This document shows positions 18,392 through 28,389 of a DNA stretch of 44,586 bases, piece by piece; positions within the stretch are counted from its first letter, which is position 1, and every line of letters starts with the position of its first letter. Made by a program: the position numbers and the translations under genes. The notes beneath the pieces were generated by a model. That model made no database searches, was not told where the DNA came from, and saw nothing but the letters and a program-made list of their open reading frames with translations. The stretch comes from an uncultured Corynebacterium sp. GTDB lineage: Bacteria > Actinomycetota > Actinomycetes > Mycobacteriales > Mycobacteriaceae. The DNA lies in contig CALUBS010000017.1 of the NCBI GenBank assembly GCA_943914355.1, forward strand, positions 1-44,586, read 5' to 3'.

Positions 18392-18443
18392 ATTCTAGCG
18401 CACTGCCTTTGCCTTGCCGTGGTAATAACCAGCGAATTATTAT
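18392..18443. promoter_or_regulatory. Back-to-back leaderless promoters of serS and farR
   Basis: For serS (minus) TAGAAT lies at 18392-18397, seven bases before GTG 18384. For the regulator (plus) TTGCCG 18414-18419 and TATTAT 18438-18443 are spaced by 18 bases, and the box ends six bases before ATG 18450. The serS -35 position (18415-18420) overlaps the regulator's -35. Both transcripts should be leaderless and compete for the same DNA. Confidence 0.6.
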
Positions 18444-18449
18444 GGAATC

Positions 18450-19199
18450 ATGTCCTCCTTAGAATTGCCGGCCCGCGAGATTAGCGATGGCCCCACCCCC
18501 AAGCACGCCCAATTGCACGATATTCTGGAAGAATTATGTAATACCACCCTCAAACCCGGTGATATCCTCCCTGGTGAGAGGCTCTTGGAGGAGACCTACG
18601 GTGTCTCCCGCATTACGGTGCGCCGAGCCATCGGGGATCTCGTTGCCGCCGGTAAATTGCGCCGCGTGCGCGGAAAGGGCACGTTCGTTGCCCCCAACCC
18701 CTTGGTATCGCGCCTGCACCTGGCCTCCTTTTCCGATGAAATGAGCGCCCAGGACGTGGTGGCTTCCTCCAAGATCCTCAATAGCGGCCGCGCGAGCGCC
18801 CCGGAGGCTGCCACCCACTTCTTTGGCACCCCTGCCACGGACGAACAGATTCATTTGCGCCGACTGCGCTTGGGCGATGGCGAGCCCTATTCCATCGATG
18901 ATGGCTGGTACAACTCCACCTTTGCGCCGAGCCTGCTGGAAAATGACACCTATAACTCGGTGTACTCGATTTTGGATAAGACGTTTGGCGTCCCCATCAC
19001 GGACGCGGACCAGACCGTATCCGCCATTGCCGCCAATGAGGAGATTGCGCCGCTTCTCGATGTCCCCGTGGGTTCCCCACTGCTGCACATCGTGCGCTGC
19101 TCGCGTTCGGGGGATAAGCCCGTGGAATGGTGTTCCTCGGTCTACCGCACCGATAGGTACCACCTGAATACCCGGGTTTCCCGGGATACCTCAATCTAG
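18450..19199 (+). CDS. farR: GntR/HutC-family regulator, FarR-like
   Basis: The 249-residue protein has an N-terminal GntR winged helix (about residues 20-85; LLEETYGVSRITVRRAIGDL is the recognition segment) and a C-terminal UTRA effector domain ending in EWCSSVYRTDRYHL. A HutC-type GntR regulator beside serS matches FarR of C. glutamicum, which responds to fatty acyl compounds. The symbol rests on this position and domain type. The predicted leaderless promoter overlaps that of serS. Confidence 0.75.
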   Translation: MSSLELPAREISDGPTPKHAQLHDILEELCNTTLKPGDILPGERLLEETYGVSRITVRRAIGDLVAAGKLRRVRGKGTFVAPNPLVSRLHLASFSDEMSAQDVVASSKILNSGRASAPEAATHFFGTPATDEQIHLRRLRLGDGEPYSIDDGWYNSTFAPSLLENDTYNSVYSILDKTFGVPITDADQTVSAIAANEEIAPLLDVPVGSPLLHIVRCSRSGDKPVEWCSSVYRTDRYHLNTRVSRDTSI

Positions 19200-19226
19200 A
19201 AAAGACCCTGCTTAAGGGGTAAGATA

Positions 19227-20276
19227 ATGGGCCTTATGAAGAAATCACCTGCGTGGCGCTCCGCTGTGGCCGTCCAGATTGCCTTGATCTCAGCAATCGC
19301 GGCGGCCGTTTTCATGGGCATCTACGGCATTGCCAGCAACCACGGCTCCAACGGGGCCGATAATACGGCCTCTTCTGAGCAGTCCGCTGAGGGCGGTGCG
19401 GATGGCTCGGGATCTTCCGATTCCAAAACGGAGCCTTTTACCTCCGCTTCCGCCGGATCCTGCGTGACGTGGGATATCAACGAGGATGGTTCTGCCGCTT
19501 CCTTCAAAGAGGTGGAATGCTCCGAGCAGCACCGCTTCGAGGTCTCCACCGTGGAGGATCTCAGCGTCTACCCCACCAGTGAATTCGGCCCAGATGCCTC
19601 GCGGCCCGCGCTTACCCGCCAGCACCAGCTGCGCGATGAGCTCTGTGAATCCGCCACGGTGAGCTACCTGCACAGCAAGTGGGATCCGCACGGCAAATAC
19701 GATATTGCCTCCATCCTGCCGCCGGAATCCGCGTGGAATAACGGTGACCGCACCCTGCTGTGTGGCCTACAAACCACCGATGATCACGGCGTACCGCAGT
19801 TGACCACCGGCAATGTCGAGGCCTCCGAGCAGGCCAATCTGGCTAAGCCGGGCGAGTGCTTGGCCATCGATGATCAGCAGGTACCGCACGTCGTGGACTG
19901 CGGCCAGCCACACCAACTGGAGACAGTATCCGTCATCGACCTGGGCAAGAAATTCCCCGACGCGTACCCGGATGGCAAGGAAATGGATAAATTCCTCTCG
20001 GATACCTGCACGGCCGCCGCCGAGGACTACCTGGGTGGGGAGGAGCAGCTCTACCAATCCACGTTGCAGCCGTTCTGGGGAACCGTGTCTGAAGAGTCCT
20101 GGAATGGCGGTACCAAGTCCGTGAACTGCTCGCTCGTCCACGCCCGCGATGATGGCGGCTTTTCCTCCATCACCGGCGCCGCCACCGGCGGCCGCCAGGC
20201 GCTTTCCATCGACGGCAACCCGCCGGAAGAGCGCCCAGAGCGCAACCCGATTCGCGATAATAAGCCGGCGCCGTAA
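19227..20276 (+). CDS. Membrane-anchored septum-formation-type protein
   Basis: This 349-residue protein has a short cytoplasmic start, one hydrophobic anchor (about 14-34) and a Ser/Gly/Asp-rich linker. The extracellular region contains spaced cysteines (SCVTWDI, VECSEQH, ELCESA, LLCGLQ, GECLAID, VDCGQPH, DTCTAAA, VNCSLVH), resembling two tandem copies of the actinobacterial septum-formation domain (DUF4190-associated type). The exact role is unknown. The stop TAA abuts ATG of the metallopeptidase gene, so the two are coupled. Confidence 0.7.
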   Translation: MGLMKKSPAWRSAVAVQIALISAIAAAVFMGIYGIASNHGSNGADNTASSEQSAEGGADGSGSSDSKTEPFTSASAGSCVTWDINEDGSAASFKEVECSEQHRFEVSTVEDLSVYPTSEFGPDASRPALTRQHQLRDELCESATVSYLHSKWDPHGKYDIASILPPESAWNNGDRTLLCGLQTTDDHGVPQLTTGNVEASEQANLAKPGECLAIDDQQVPHVVDCGQPHQLETVSVIDLGKKFPDAYPDGKEMDKFLSDTCTAAAEDYLGGEEQLYQSTLQPFWGTVSEESWNGGTKSVNCSLVHARDDGGFSSITGAATGGRQALSIDGNPPEERPERNPIRDNKPAP

Positions 20277-20624
20277 ATGTATTCCGTATCGGAAGAACGC
20301 TTCGAGGAAATGGTCAATGATGCCCTCGATCAGGTGCCCGAGGAATTCGTGCGCAAGATGCGCAACTTGGTGATCATGGTGGAAGAGGAAAACCCCGATG
20401 ATCCCACCTTGCTAGGGCTCTATGAGGGCGTGGCCCTGCCCCAGCGCACCTTCGACCACACCGGGTATTTGCCCGATGCCATCTTCATCTATCGCAGCAC
20501 GCTACAGCGCTGGGCCGCGTCAGAAGAAGACTTGGCCGAGCAGGTCAAGGTCACGGTCTTCCACGAGCTAGGCCATTACTTTGGCATGGAAGAACACGAA
20601 CTGCACCAGCTGGGCTGGGGTTAG
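20277..20624 (+). CDS. Small zincin-like metallopeptidase family protein
   Basis: This 115-residue protein carries the zinc motif HELGH in TVFHELGHYFGMEEHELHQLG, with a downstream Glu as possible third ligand. This is the Zincin_1/DUF1025 family, whose substrates are not known. The start codon follows the stop of the preceding membrane protein gene with no gap. The last four bases are shared with the stop of the convergent phosphatase gene. Confidence 0.85.
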   Translation: MYSVSEERFEEMVNDALDQVPEEFVRKMRNLVIMVEEENPDDPTLLGLYEGVALPQRTFDHTGYLPDAIFIYRSTLQRWAASEEDLAEQVKVTVFHELGHYFGMEEHELHQLGWG

Positions 20625-21274
20625 AGATCGATATCGGCCCAGCGGGTAAGCGTCCATTCGCCGAATTTCTTGCCACGCGGCTCCATCACGGTAAAGCGGC
20701 AATTGGGCATATAGCCGGTATAGGCAAAGTCCGCATCCGCGCCGGTGGCGTGCTTGGTTACCACACGGATAGCGGCGCCGTGGCTAACGAGGATGACATC
20801 GCGGTCATCGGCAAGCTGCGCCGCAATCTCTTCCAACGCCGGCTGGAAACGCGAAAGCACGTCCTGGAGCCGCTCGCCGCCTTCCATGGCGGCCTGGCTA
20901 TCGCCATAGCACCAGCCGCGCATGGCCGTATCGTGGCTGCGGTGGGCGGCCTCGCTGGCATCGAGCTCCCAATCGCCGGCGAAAATCTCCTGCACATTCG
21001 GGATGACATCGATGGGAATGGAAAAGCGCGGCAGGCCCCGCTCCTGTTCAAAGGCGCGCGCCGCCAAGGTGGCGGTCTGCTGCGCCCGCAGCGCAATCGA
21101 GCACTTGAATTCGACCTCGCGCTCGCCCACAAAACCCGCTAGTTCCCGGCCCACCTCCGTGGCCTGGTTGCGCCCCAGATCCGTAAGCTCCGCGCCCGGC
21201 GGGCGGGTATCAAGCAGCCGGGAGACGTTGGAATGGGTTTGGCCATGGCGCAGCAGGATGATTCTTCCAGTCAT
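20621..21274 (-). CDS. Histidine phosphatase family protein (phosphoglycerate-mutase-like)
   Basis: The 217-residue protein begins with the catalytic RHG motif in ILLRHGQTHSN and has the second His in VILVSHGAAIRV. Proteins of this branch next to pheA in Corynebacterium are annotated as phosphoglycerate mutases, but the length and motifs fit a general phosphatase better. It lies nine bases downstream of pheA on the same strand. Confidence 0.85.
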   Translation of the reverse strand: MTGRIILLRHGQTHSNVSRLLDTRPPGAELTDLGRNQATEVGRELAGFVGEREVEFKCSIALRAQQTATLAARAFEQERGLPRFSIPIDVIPNVQEIFAGDWELDASEAAHRSHDTAMRGWCYGDSQAAMEGGERLQDVLSRFQPALEEIAAQLADDRDVILVSHGAAIRVVTKHATGADADFAYTGYMPNCRFTVMEPRGKKFGEWTLTRWADIDL

Positions 21275-21283
21275 GCGTCCAGA

Positions 21284-22192
21284 TTATTGACCTCTGCGCG
21301 CCCTCGCCACCCAGGCATCCGCCTCAGCCAAGTCCCGCGGCGGGTGGCCAGCGGGCGTCGCGGTGGGCCAGGAGCCCAAAAAGCGCAGTTCCTCCGCCCG
21401 CAACCACACCGCGCGCAGGGCCTCAGCAACCGGCTGGTCATCGATGTGCCCAATCAAGTCCACATAGAAGCGGTAGTTACCAAAGGTTTGGCGCGTCGGC
21501 CGTGACTCAATCCGGGAGAGATCCACCCCACGGTGGGCAAAATCTTGCAGGGCCCCCACCAGGGTTCCCGGCTGGTTGGGCAGGGTGAAAATGACGCTGG
21601 TGCGGTCCTGGCCGGTGCGCGCGGTCGGGCGCCCCGGCAGACCCACCAACACGAAGCGGGTGGCCGCGCCCTGCACGTCAGCCACGCCGCTCGCCCTGGT
21701 TTCTAGGCCGAAGATTTCGGCCGCCCGCGCTGGCGCCGCCGCAGCGTCGACCTCCCCGCGCGCTACGGCCTGCGCCGCCGCCGCATTCGAACTAGCCGGC
21801 ACGAATTCCACGCCCGGTGCGTTCTCTGCTACCCAGCCGCGGATTTGTTGGAAGGCCACCGGATGCGTGCTCAGGCGCGCGATGTCTTTCGTTCCCGGCC
21901 TTGTCATGATGCTGAAGGTAACGGGGATATCTACCTCGCGGTAAATCTGTACGGGATCGCCTTCTACCAGTGCATCAAAGGTCGTCGTCACCGCTCCATC
22001 CACGGAATTTTCGATGGCGACGCAGGCATAATCGGCCTGCCCGGCGCGCACCGCCGCCACCGCCGCCGATGGCGAGTCCACCGGCAGGGTCTCCACGGTC
22101 TCCCCGCGCGCTTCCCACTCGGCGGCGAATTTGTGCACGGCGGCCTCAGTGAACGTACCGGCGGGGCCTAAGAAAGCGATGGTTGTAGTCAT
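21284..22192 (-). CDS. pheA: Prephenate dehydratase
   Basis: The 302-residue enzyme converts prephenate to phenylpyruvate in phenylalanine synthesis. It has the start IAFLGPAGTFTEAA, the catalytic TRF motif (ATRFVLVG) and a C-terminal ACT domain with the ESRP element (LSRIESRPTR) that binds phenylalanine for feedback control. ATG 22192 is preferred to GTG 22201, since AAGGTGA is well spaced from it. There is no fused chorismate mutase, as usual in actinobacteria. Confidence 0.95.
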   Translation of the reverse strand: MTTTIAFLGPAGTFTEAAVHKFAAEWEARGETVETLPVDSPSAAVAAVRAGQADYACVAIENSVDGAVTTTFDALVEGDPVQIYREVDIPVTFSIMTRPGTKDIARLSTHPVAFQQIRGWVAENAPGVEFVPASSNAAAAQAVARGEVDAAAAPARAAEIFGLETRASGVADVQGAATRFVLVGLPGRPTARTGQDRTSVIFTLPNQPGTLVGALQDFAHRGVDLSRIESRPTRQTFGNYRFYVDLIGHIDDQPVAEALRAVWLRAEELRFLGSWPTATPAGHPPRDLAEADAWVARARRGQ

Positions 22193-22211
22193 GCCCGTCA
22201 CCTTAGCCCAC

Positions 22212-22217
22212 TAGACT
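22212..22217 (+). promoter_or_regulatory. Putative -10 box of the amidase gene
   Basis: TAGACT fits TAnAnT and ends eight bases before ATG 22226, again suggesting a leaderless mRNA. No ribosome binding site is visible. Confidence 0.45.
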
Positions 22218-22225
22218 GGTGCGCC

Positions 22226-23362
22226 ATGGACTTTTCCATAGAACGACTGCGCGCAGAGGTGCAGGGCATGAGCCCCGCAGAGCACGGTTTTACCTACCTG
22301 GATCTGCAACACGCGCCTACCCGCACCGGCCGGCTGCGCGGGTGGGTCCTGTCTGCAAAGGATCTCAACGATGTCGCGGGCATGCCCACCACTTTGGGCA
22401 ATGCCAAGCGCACGTACTATCCCGCGGTCAGCGAGCCGTTCATTGCGACATTGGAAAAGCAGGGCGCCACATTCATTGGCAAGTCCTCCACCCCGGAGTT
22501 GGGCTTGCGCGTCGATACGGAGCCTGTGGATCTTCCCCACCCCGATAATCCCCTTTATCCAGGCCGCACCCCGGGCGGATCTTCTGGCGGCGCGGCCGTC
22601 CAGGTAGCCCGCGGCCTCGTGCGCGCGGCCCAGGCCAGCGATGGCGGCGGTTCTATTCGCGTTCCCGCCGCGGCCTGCGGGGTCGTGGGGTTTAAGCCTG
22701 CGGGCAGCAACCTCGGCACGGAGGGGTTTATTACCCGCACCGTGGCCGATAATGCGTTCCTGCACGGCCACCGCATGATCACCCCGCGCGCCCGCATTGG
22801 GCTCTTGCTGGAGCCGCTTTTTGCCGCGACCCGGGTGGAGGCCCACCATCTGCGGGCGGCACGCGAGGCCGCAGATCGGCTGCGCGCCGCGGGGTTCGAG
22901 GTCGTCCCCATTGCGCCTTATCCGCAGGCAGGGGCCACATTTGCGCACTTCCGCGAGATCTTTACCTCCCGGTTTGTCGGTCTGCCGCAGGCAGAAGGCT
23001 ACGCGGCTTGGGTGGCCCAGCAAGGCGCTACCGTATCCGCCGCCGAGCTAAGCGCCGCGCAGCGCCATGTCCGCCACCTCCCGGAGCTCTTGGCGCAGCA
23101 GTGGCGGGTCGATGCCATTATCACGCCCATGCTCACCGCGGATCCGCCGCCGCGGGGGCATTTCCTGTCCCTTCCGCACGCGGAGAATTTCGACGCCCAA
23201 ACGCGCTGGTCACCCTGGGCCTCGCTGTTTAATATGGCACAATTGCCCGCCATCTCCGTTCCTTGGGCCATCCCCGCGCACCCGCCCGTCGGCGTGCATG
23301 TGGGAGGCATTACGCTTTCCAATGCCCAACTTTTAGGCCTCGCCCACATCCTGCACCCATGA
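22226..23362 (+). CDS. Amidase-signature family hydrolase
   Basis: The 378-residue enzyme has the full Ser-cisSer-Lys triad region: Lys in LSAKDLNDVAGMPT, the glycine/serine stretch GGSSGGAAVQVARG, and the nucleophile loop DGGGSIRVPAAACGVVGFKP. It hydrolyses an amide; the substrate is unknown. It is shorter than most family members (450-500 residues), the loss being in the C-terminal half. Its stop overlaps the start of the CPBP gene by four bases (ATGA). Confidence 0.85.
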   Translation: MDFSIERLRAEVQGMSPAEHGFTYLDLQHAPTRTGRLRGWVLSAKDLNDVAGMPTTLGNAKRTYYPAVSEPFIATLEKQGATFIGKSSTPELGLRVDTEPVDLPHPDNPLYPGRTPGGSSGGAAVQVARGLVRAAQASDGGGSIRVPAAACGVVGFKPAGSNLGTEGFITRTVADNAFLHGHRMITPRARIGLLLEPLFAATRVEAHHLRAAREAADRLRAAGFEVVPIAPYPQAGATFAHFREIFTSRFVGLPQAEGYAAWVAQQGATVSAAELSAAQRHVRHLPELLAQQWRVDAIITPMLTADPPPRGHFLSLPHAENFDAQTRWSPWASLFNMAQLPAISVPWAIPAHPPVGVHVGGITLSNAQLLGLAHILHP

Positions 23363-24069
23363 CCAAGAACCTCCGCGCCGAGCTACTCATCGTCCTGACC
23401 CTGACCTTTGGTATTTCCGGGGTCCGGGCGGTGCTGCGGCTTATCAATTCGCTGGCTGCCCCGCAGCCGCTCAATGAGCAATCCGTCACACTCAACTCCA
23501 GCCAATCCAGCCTGGCGTGGGTGGATTTGGGCCTGCAATTGTGCTCGGCGGCGGTCCTTTTTGCCTATGGTGCGCTAGCACTTTTCCTGCTGGCACAAGA
23601 CCACATTAAACCGGCCGCCTACCGCGCCTCTGATTGGTTGCACGGCGCGGGACTCGCCGCGCTCATCGGCATCCCAGGCCTCGTTTTGTATTTCGCCGCG
23701 GTGCAATTTGGCTGGAGCAAAGAAGTCATCCCCGGTGACTTCGACAATGCGTGGTTAGAAATCCCGGTATCCCTCATCAAGGCCGCCGCCAATGCCTTTG
23801 CAGAAGAGACCGTGGTGGTCATGTGGCTGATGACCAGGCTGCGCCAGGCGCGCTGGTCGCTGCCGGCCGCCTTGGCGGCAAGTTCCATCCTGCGCGGTTC
23901 ATACCACCTGTACCAGGGGGTATCGGCCGGCTTTGGCAATATCATCATGGGCATAATCTACGGCTACTACTATCACCGCACCGGCCGCATGTGGCCGCTT
24001 GTCATCGCGCACTTTCTTATCGATGCCATCGCTTTCCTCGGCTATTCCTTCGGCCTTTCTGTACTTTAA
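23359..24069 (+). CDS. CPBP-family intramembrane protease
   Basis: This 236-residue integral membrane protein has about six to seven hydrophobic segments. It has the Abi/CPBP motifs in the last three: EE in NAFAEETVVV, R-x3-H-like in RGSYHLYQG, and H in IAHFLIDA. CPBP proteins are glutamic-type membrane proteases related to Rce1; bacterial ones act in bacteriocin immunity or protein processing. The ATGA overlap with the amidase gene fixes the start. Confidence 0.8.
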   Translation: MTKNLRAELLIVLTLTFGISGVRAVLRLINSLAAPQPLNEQSVTLNSSQSSLAWVDLGLQLCSAAVLFAYGALALFLLAQDHIKPAAYRASDWLHGAGLAALIGIPGLVLYFAAVQFGWSKEVIPGDFDNAWLEIPVSLIKAAANAFAEETVVVMWLMTRLRQARWSLPAALAASSILRGSYHLYQGVSAGFGNIIMGIIYGYYYHRTGRMWPLVIAHFLIDAIAFLGYSFGLSVL

Positions 24070-24128
24070 GTGTGGCTTGCTCGCGGAGAAAGCGGGGGAA
24101 TTGGCCGGCGCCTTGTAAGGTATAGCGC

Positions 24129-25424
24129 ATGACTGAATCAGGACGAGATCCGCATCGGGAGGCGCGCCGCGCTGGCGATAGCTCATCCAGTGAGTTCGTC
24201 CTTGGGGCCGATGGCCGTCCCCTCAAGGACCGCTACGGTCGGCCAATTCGCCGCCGGCCGCGCACGAATCGTGCCGAGCCGCAGCAGCATATCCCACGCC
24301 AGGAAACTCCTACCCGCTACCCCAGCCAGTACCGGGCCCAGCAGCAGCGTTCCTCGCAGCAACCACCACAGCGGCCACAACAGCCACAGCAACGGCCGCC
24401 ACGGCGACCACAACGATCGCAGCCGCAATCGCCGCAGCAGTTGCAACAGCGCTACCAGCCACAGCAAGCGCAGCAACCGCCCCGCCACCATTCCAAGCCA
24501 CACAGTCGCCGGAAAAAGACCAATCCAGTCAAACGATTCTTTGGCTGCGCCGGCATCTTTGTCCTCTTCGTCGTGGTGTGCAGCCTTATCTTCGCGCTGT
24601 GGGCCGATACGCGCCTGACCCGCGTGGATGCCCTCCCGGATGAGCAGGTGGCCAATACCTCTGGCACCAATTGGCTGTTGGTGGGATCCGATTCCCGCCA
24701 GGGCCTGTCCGAAGAGGAGCAACAAGCGCTCGGCACCGGTGGCGATGTGGGCGAGGGACGCACCGATACCATCATGCTCCTGCATATCCCGCGTTCCGGC
24801 CAAGCCCAACTGGTCTCCATTCCACGCGATAGCTACGTGGAAGTACCCGGCTTCGGCATGGATAAGATCAACGCCGCTTTTGCCTACGGCGGGCCAAAGC
24901 TCCTAGCACAAACCGTAGAGGGCAATACTGGCCTGCACATTGACCACTATGCCGAAATTGGCATGGGTGGTTTGGCCAATGTGGTCGATTCCGTCGGTGG
25001 CGTCGATATCTGCGTGCCAGAGCCCATTAATGACCCGCTGGCGGGCATCGATCTGCAGGAAGGCTGCCAGAAGCTAGAGGGCAGCGATGCGCTGGGTTAT
25101 GTGCGCACCCGCGCCACCGCGATGGGCGATCTCGACCGCGTGCAGCGCCAGCGCGAGTTCTTTGCGGCGCTCCTAGATAAGATCACGTCCCCGGCCACGC
25201 TGATTAACCCCTTCCGGTCTATTTCCCTGATTAACCACACCGCCTCCTCTTTCATCGTGGGCAATGGCGACCACGTATGGCACCTGGCCCGCGTGGCGCT
25301 CGCGATGGGCTCCGGCGTGGATACGGAAACCGTCCCCATCGGCGGGTTCCAGGACACCGTCGTGGGCAATGTCGTGCTCTGGGACGATGAAGGCGCCCAA
25401 CAGCTCTGGGACTCTATGAAATAG
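24129..25424 (+). CDS. LytR-CpsA-Psr (LCP) family glycopolymer ligase
   Basis: The 431-residue protein has a long cytoplasmic tail (about 1-135), very rich in Gln, Pro and Arg, one membrane segment (about 138-158) and an extracellular LCP domain. The catalytic Asp/Arg elements are in LLVGSDSRQG, GRTDTIMLLHIPR and SIPRDSYVEVPG, with YVRTRATAMGDLDRVQRQ. LCP enzymes attach arabinogalactan to peptidoglycan in corynebacteria. The Q/P tail has no homology I can name and may recruit partners. Confidence 0.9.
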   Translation: MTESGRDPHREARRAGDSSSSEFVLGADGRPLKDRYGRPIRRRPRTNRAEPQQHIPRQETPTRYPSQYRAQQQRSSQQPPQRPQQPQQRPPRRPQRSQPQSPQQLQQRYQPQQAQQPPRHHSKPHSRRKKTNPVKRFFGCAGIFVLFVVVCSLIFALWADTRLTRVDALPDEQVANTSGTNWLLVGSDSRQGLSEEEQQALGTGGDVGEGRTDTIMLLHIPRSGQAQLVSIPRDSYVEVPGFGMDKINAAFAYGGPKLLAQTVEGNTGLHIDHYAEIGMGGLANVVDSVGGVDICVPEPINDPLAGIDLQEGCQKLEGSDALGYVRTRATAMGDLDRVQRQREFFAALLDKITSPATLINPFRSISLINHTASSFIVGNGDHVWHLARVALAMGSGVDTETVPIGGFQDTVVGNVVLWDDEGAQQLWDSMK

Positions 25425-25432
25425 GCCTGAAC

Positions 25433-25621
25433 TCAATCTTCGTACCGGAAAAACGTTATTGAGAAACCAGCAAGTGTGGTTGCTATGAAGAATTCAGGGT
25501 GAATTCTCCATTCCACAGGATCCATGGAGAACATCCTAATTATGCCAAGCATGAAGACTATTGCGCTGGCGGCTGCAAGAGCCCAGGCTATGCGCCGAGG
25601 CCCTGAGTTTTTCTTGTTCAT
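25433..25621 (-). CDS. Small two-TM membrane protein
   Basis: The 62-residue product has a basic start (MNKKNSGPRRIAW), a hydrophobic segment at about 13-32 and a second at about 45-58. AAGGT lies just before ATG 25621. I do not recognise a family. It ends nine bases from the stop of the convergent LCP gene. Confidence 0.55.
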   Translation of the reverse strand: MNKKNSGPRRIAWALAAASAIVFMLGIIRMFSMDPVEWRIHPEFFIATTLAGFSITFFRYED

Positions 25622-25651
25622 ACCTTGACCCGTCCTACCTAGATTGCGAAG

Positions 25652-25697
25652 AAAGCGGCCCTTTCCTCCTCGTCTTTTCGAGGTAAAGGGCCGCTTT
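25652..25697 (-). terminator. Long hairpin downstream of the DUF5926 gene
   Basis: AAAGCGGCCCTTT (25652-25664) pairs with AAAGGGCCGCTTT (25685-25697), with a smaller hairpin in its loop. It lies 13 bases after the stop of the gene at 25710-26630 and can terminate that transcript. It also separates it from the small membrane gene. Confidence 0.8.
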
Positions 25698-25709
25698 GGT
25701 GTGGTGCGT

Positions 25710-26630
25710 TTAGCGCAACGTCACCTGGCGGGACTTGATGTTTTCTAGCTGCTTGCGCTCCTCTGCGTTCAATTGCGCGTCATTGGAGATTTCTTCTTCC
25801 AAGGCCTTATCTACGCCCGCGAGCTTGTCCTCATAAGAGGAGTAATCAACCTCAGGCTGCACGTCAAAGACGGGAGCAATAAGGCCGTGGGTGCGGAATA
25901 CTCCGGCAAACTTGGTGTCCTCGCCCAAGTTCAGCTCGCCGCGCGCGGCGACTCGCGCCAGGGCATTGAGAAACGCGGCCTCATCGTCATTCGGGCGCAC
26001 CCAGCGCACGTGCGCTTTGCCGCCGCCGGCATTGGCCCAAAAGGCGGTACCGGTAATGTCCTTGCCCACCTGGTGGGATTCGATGACCGAGTCATTGGCG
26101 GCGCGCATGGACTGCGATACCTCAGGGGTGACCTGCGCGCCTTCCGGAATCCACCAGCTGAAGTCCTGGTGAACTTCGATGTCGAGGGTGGTTGCGGCAT
26201 CGATAAGCTCACTAAGCTCCGGCTGCGAACCATCGGCCGCGGTCGATTCCAGGGTCGAGCCTGGTTCGTTGTTCTTTACCCAGTTCAGGGCGAAGGCCAG
26301 ATCCCGGCCAGGGTTGTGGGTGTGGGACTGCACCTGCAGTGCCACAAAAGCATCGCCGCCGAATTCCTCATCGCGGATCAGCGCCGCGGTGGCGCCCGGG
26401 AGGACGGTAGAGACGTAGACGTTCCTATCGCAGCCCTTCACGTCGAGCTTCGCAAAAGCGGAGGGCACGAACTCTTGCATGGCAACGAGGGAAGCCTCCG
26501 CCGCAAGGCCGCTATAGGGGCGCGGGTCCTTTTCTAGGGCGGCGCGCTCTTTGGCGCGGGCAGCAAGCTTCGCCTGACGGCGGGACATGCCCTCAGGCAG
26601 GTCTTCTTGTTTCTTTTTCTTCTTGGCCAT
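25710..26630 (-). CDS. DUF5926-family protein
   Basis: The 306-residue soluble protein begins with a run of lysines (MAKKKKKQEDLPEGMSRRQA) and is a conserved actinobacterial protein of unknown function. Older annotations call it a topoisomerase-related or preprotein-translocase-like protein without support. No catalytic motif is visible. It lies 20 bases downstream of glpQ1 on the same strand, so it may belong to the ldh-glpQ1 transcript. Confidence 0.75.
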   Translation of the reverse strand: MAKKKKKQEDLPEGMSRRQAKLAARAKERAALEKDPRPYSGLAAEASLVAMQEFVPSAFAKLDVKGCDRNVYVSTVLPGATAALIRDEEFGGDAFVALQVQSHTHNPGRDLAFALNWVKNNEPGSTLESTAADGSQPELSELIDAATTLDIEVHQDFSWWIPEGAQVTPEVSQSMRAANDSVIESHQVGKDITGTAFWANAGGGKAHVRWVRPNDDEAAFLNALARVAARGELNLGEDTKFAGVFRTHGLIAPVFDVQPEVDYSSYEDKLAGVDKALEEEISNDAQLNAEERKQLENIKSRQVTLR

Positions 26631-26650
26631 GCCTCCAAGATACCTGCTTT

Positions 26651-27354
26651 CTACAGCTCAATAGCGCGCAGGGCCACCTCCGGCTGATTGGTGGCAAGCA
26701 TGTCCACGCCGTTGGACCAGGCCCACTTCATGTCCTCCGGCTTATCAACGGTCCACATATACGTGGGCAAACCCTGCGCACCGATAATCGCCGCCTGCAT
26801 CTTGGCGCGCAGCAGGGAAACCCCCAGGGCGCTCGGGCGCGACCACATGAAATCCGAGCGATTAAAATGGCGTTCCCAGTCTCGGCGCAGGTAAATGCGG
26901 TCAATATGCGGTGCCAAAATTTTCATGCGCCGGATGGCCTTATGGGAAAAGGAAATAACGTGCATGCGCGGATCCTCATTGAGCCCGGCGGCGCGCAGCC
27001 GTTCCATAACCCGCTTTTCCAAGGCACTACCTTGCCCGGAGGGGTGCTTGGTTTCAATATAAAGGTGGTGGGGCTTGTCCCCCAGCATGGCCAGGAGGTC
27101 ATCGAGAAGCATCATGCGCTGCCCCTTGCCGATGTCGACCTCGCTCAGCTCCCGCCAGTCCATCGCCGAAACTCGCCCGGCGCGCCCCGTCGTTCGCTCC
27201 AAGGTGGGATCGTGCTGGACTACCACCTTGCCGTCGCGGCTTAACCGCACATCGCACTCCACGCCATGGATAGGAAGCTCCATGGCCTTTTCAAAAGCTA
27301 AGGGGGATAGCTCCGGGTATTTTCCGGAATATCCCCTATGCGCGACGATGTGCA

Positions 27355-27355
<1 letters not shown>
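26651..27355 (-). CDS. glpQ1: Glycerophosphodiester phosphodiesterase
   Basis: The 234-residue GDPD-fold enzyme hydrolyses glycerophosphodiesters to glycerol 3-phosphate and an alcohol. It has the signature IVAHRGYSG with HR, VECDVRLSRDGKVVVQHD, and TKHP in YIETKHPSG. There is no signal peptide, so it acts in the cytoplasm. The GTG start shares one base with the ldh stop (TAGTG), a coupling arrangement. It links lipid turnover to the glycerol 3-phosphate made by the glp genes elsewhere in the window. Confidence 0.92.
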
Positions 27356-28320
<965 letters not shown>

Positions 28321-28375
28321 TTAGCGGGGTTTTGCATGCGGATTGTTTCACACTGCGCAACGGAACATGTTCTGG

Positions 28376-28381
28376 GATAAT
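28376..28381 (+). promoter_or_regulatory. Putative -10 box of the alpha/beta hydrolase gene
   Basis: GATAAT ends eight bases before ATG 28390. No ribosome binding site is seen, so the mRNA is probably leaderless. Confidence 0.45.
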
Positions 28382-28389
28382 GGGCAACC

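Noticed and set aside
23359..24069. CPBP protease as part of an abortive-infection or bacteriocin system
   Set aside because: Its only partner is a general amidase in a conserved metabolic neighbourhood; no toxin, bacteriocin or defence gene accompanies it.
24310..24501. Ala/Val-rich frame on the minus strand, membrane-protein-like
   Set aside because: It is the reverse reading of the Gln/Pro codon repeats of the LCP gene.
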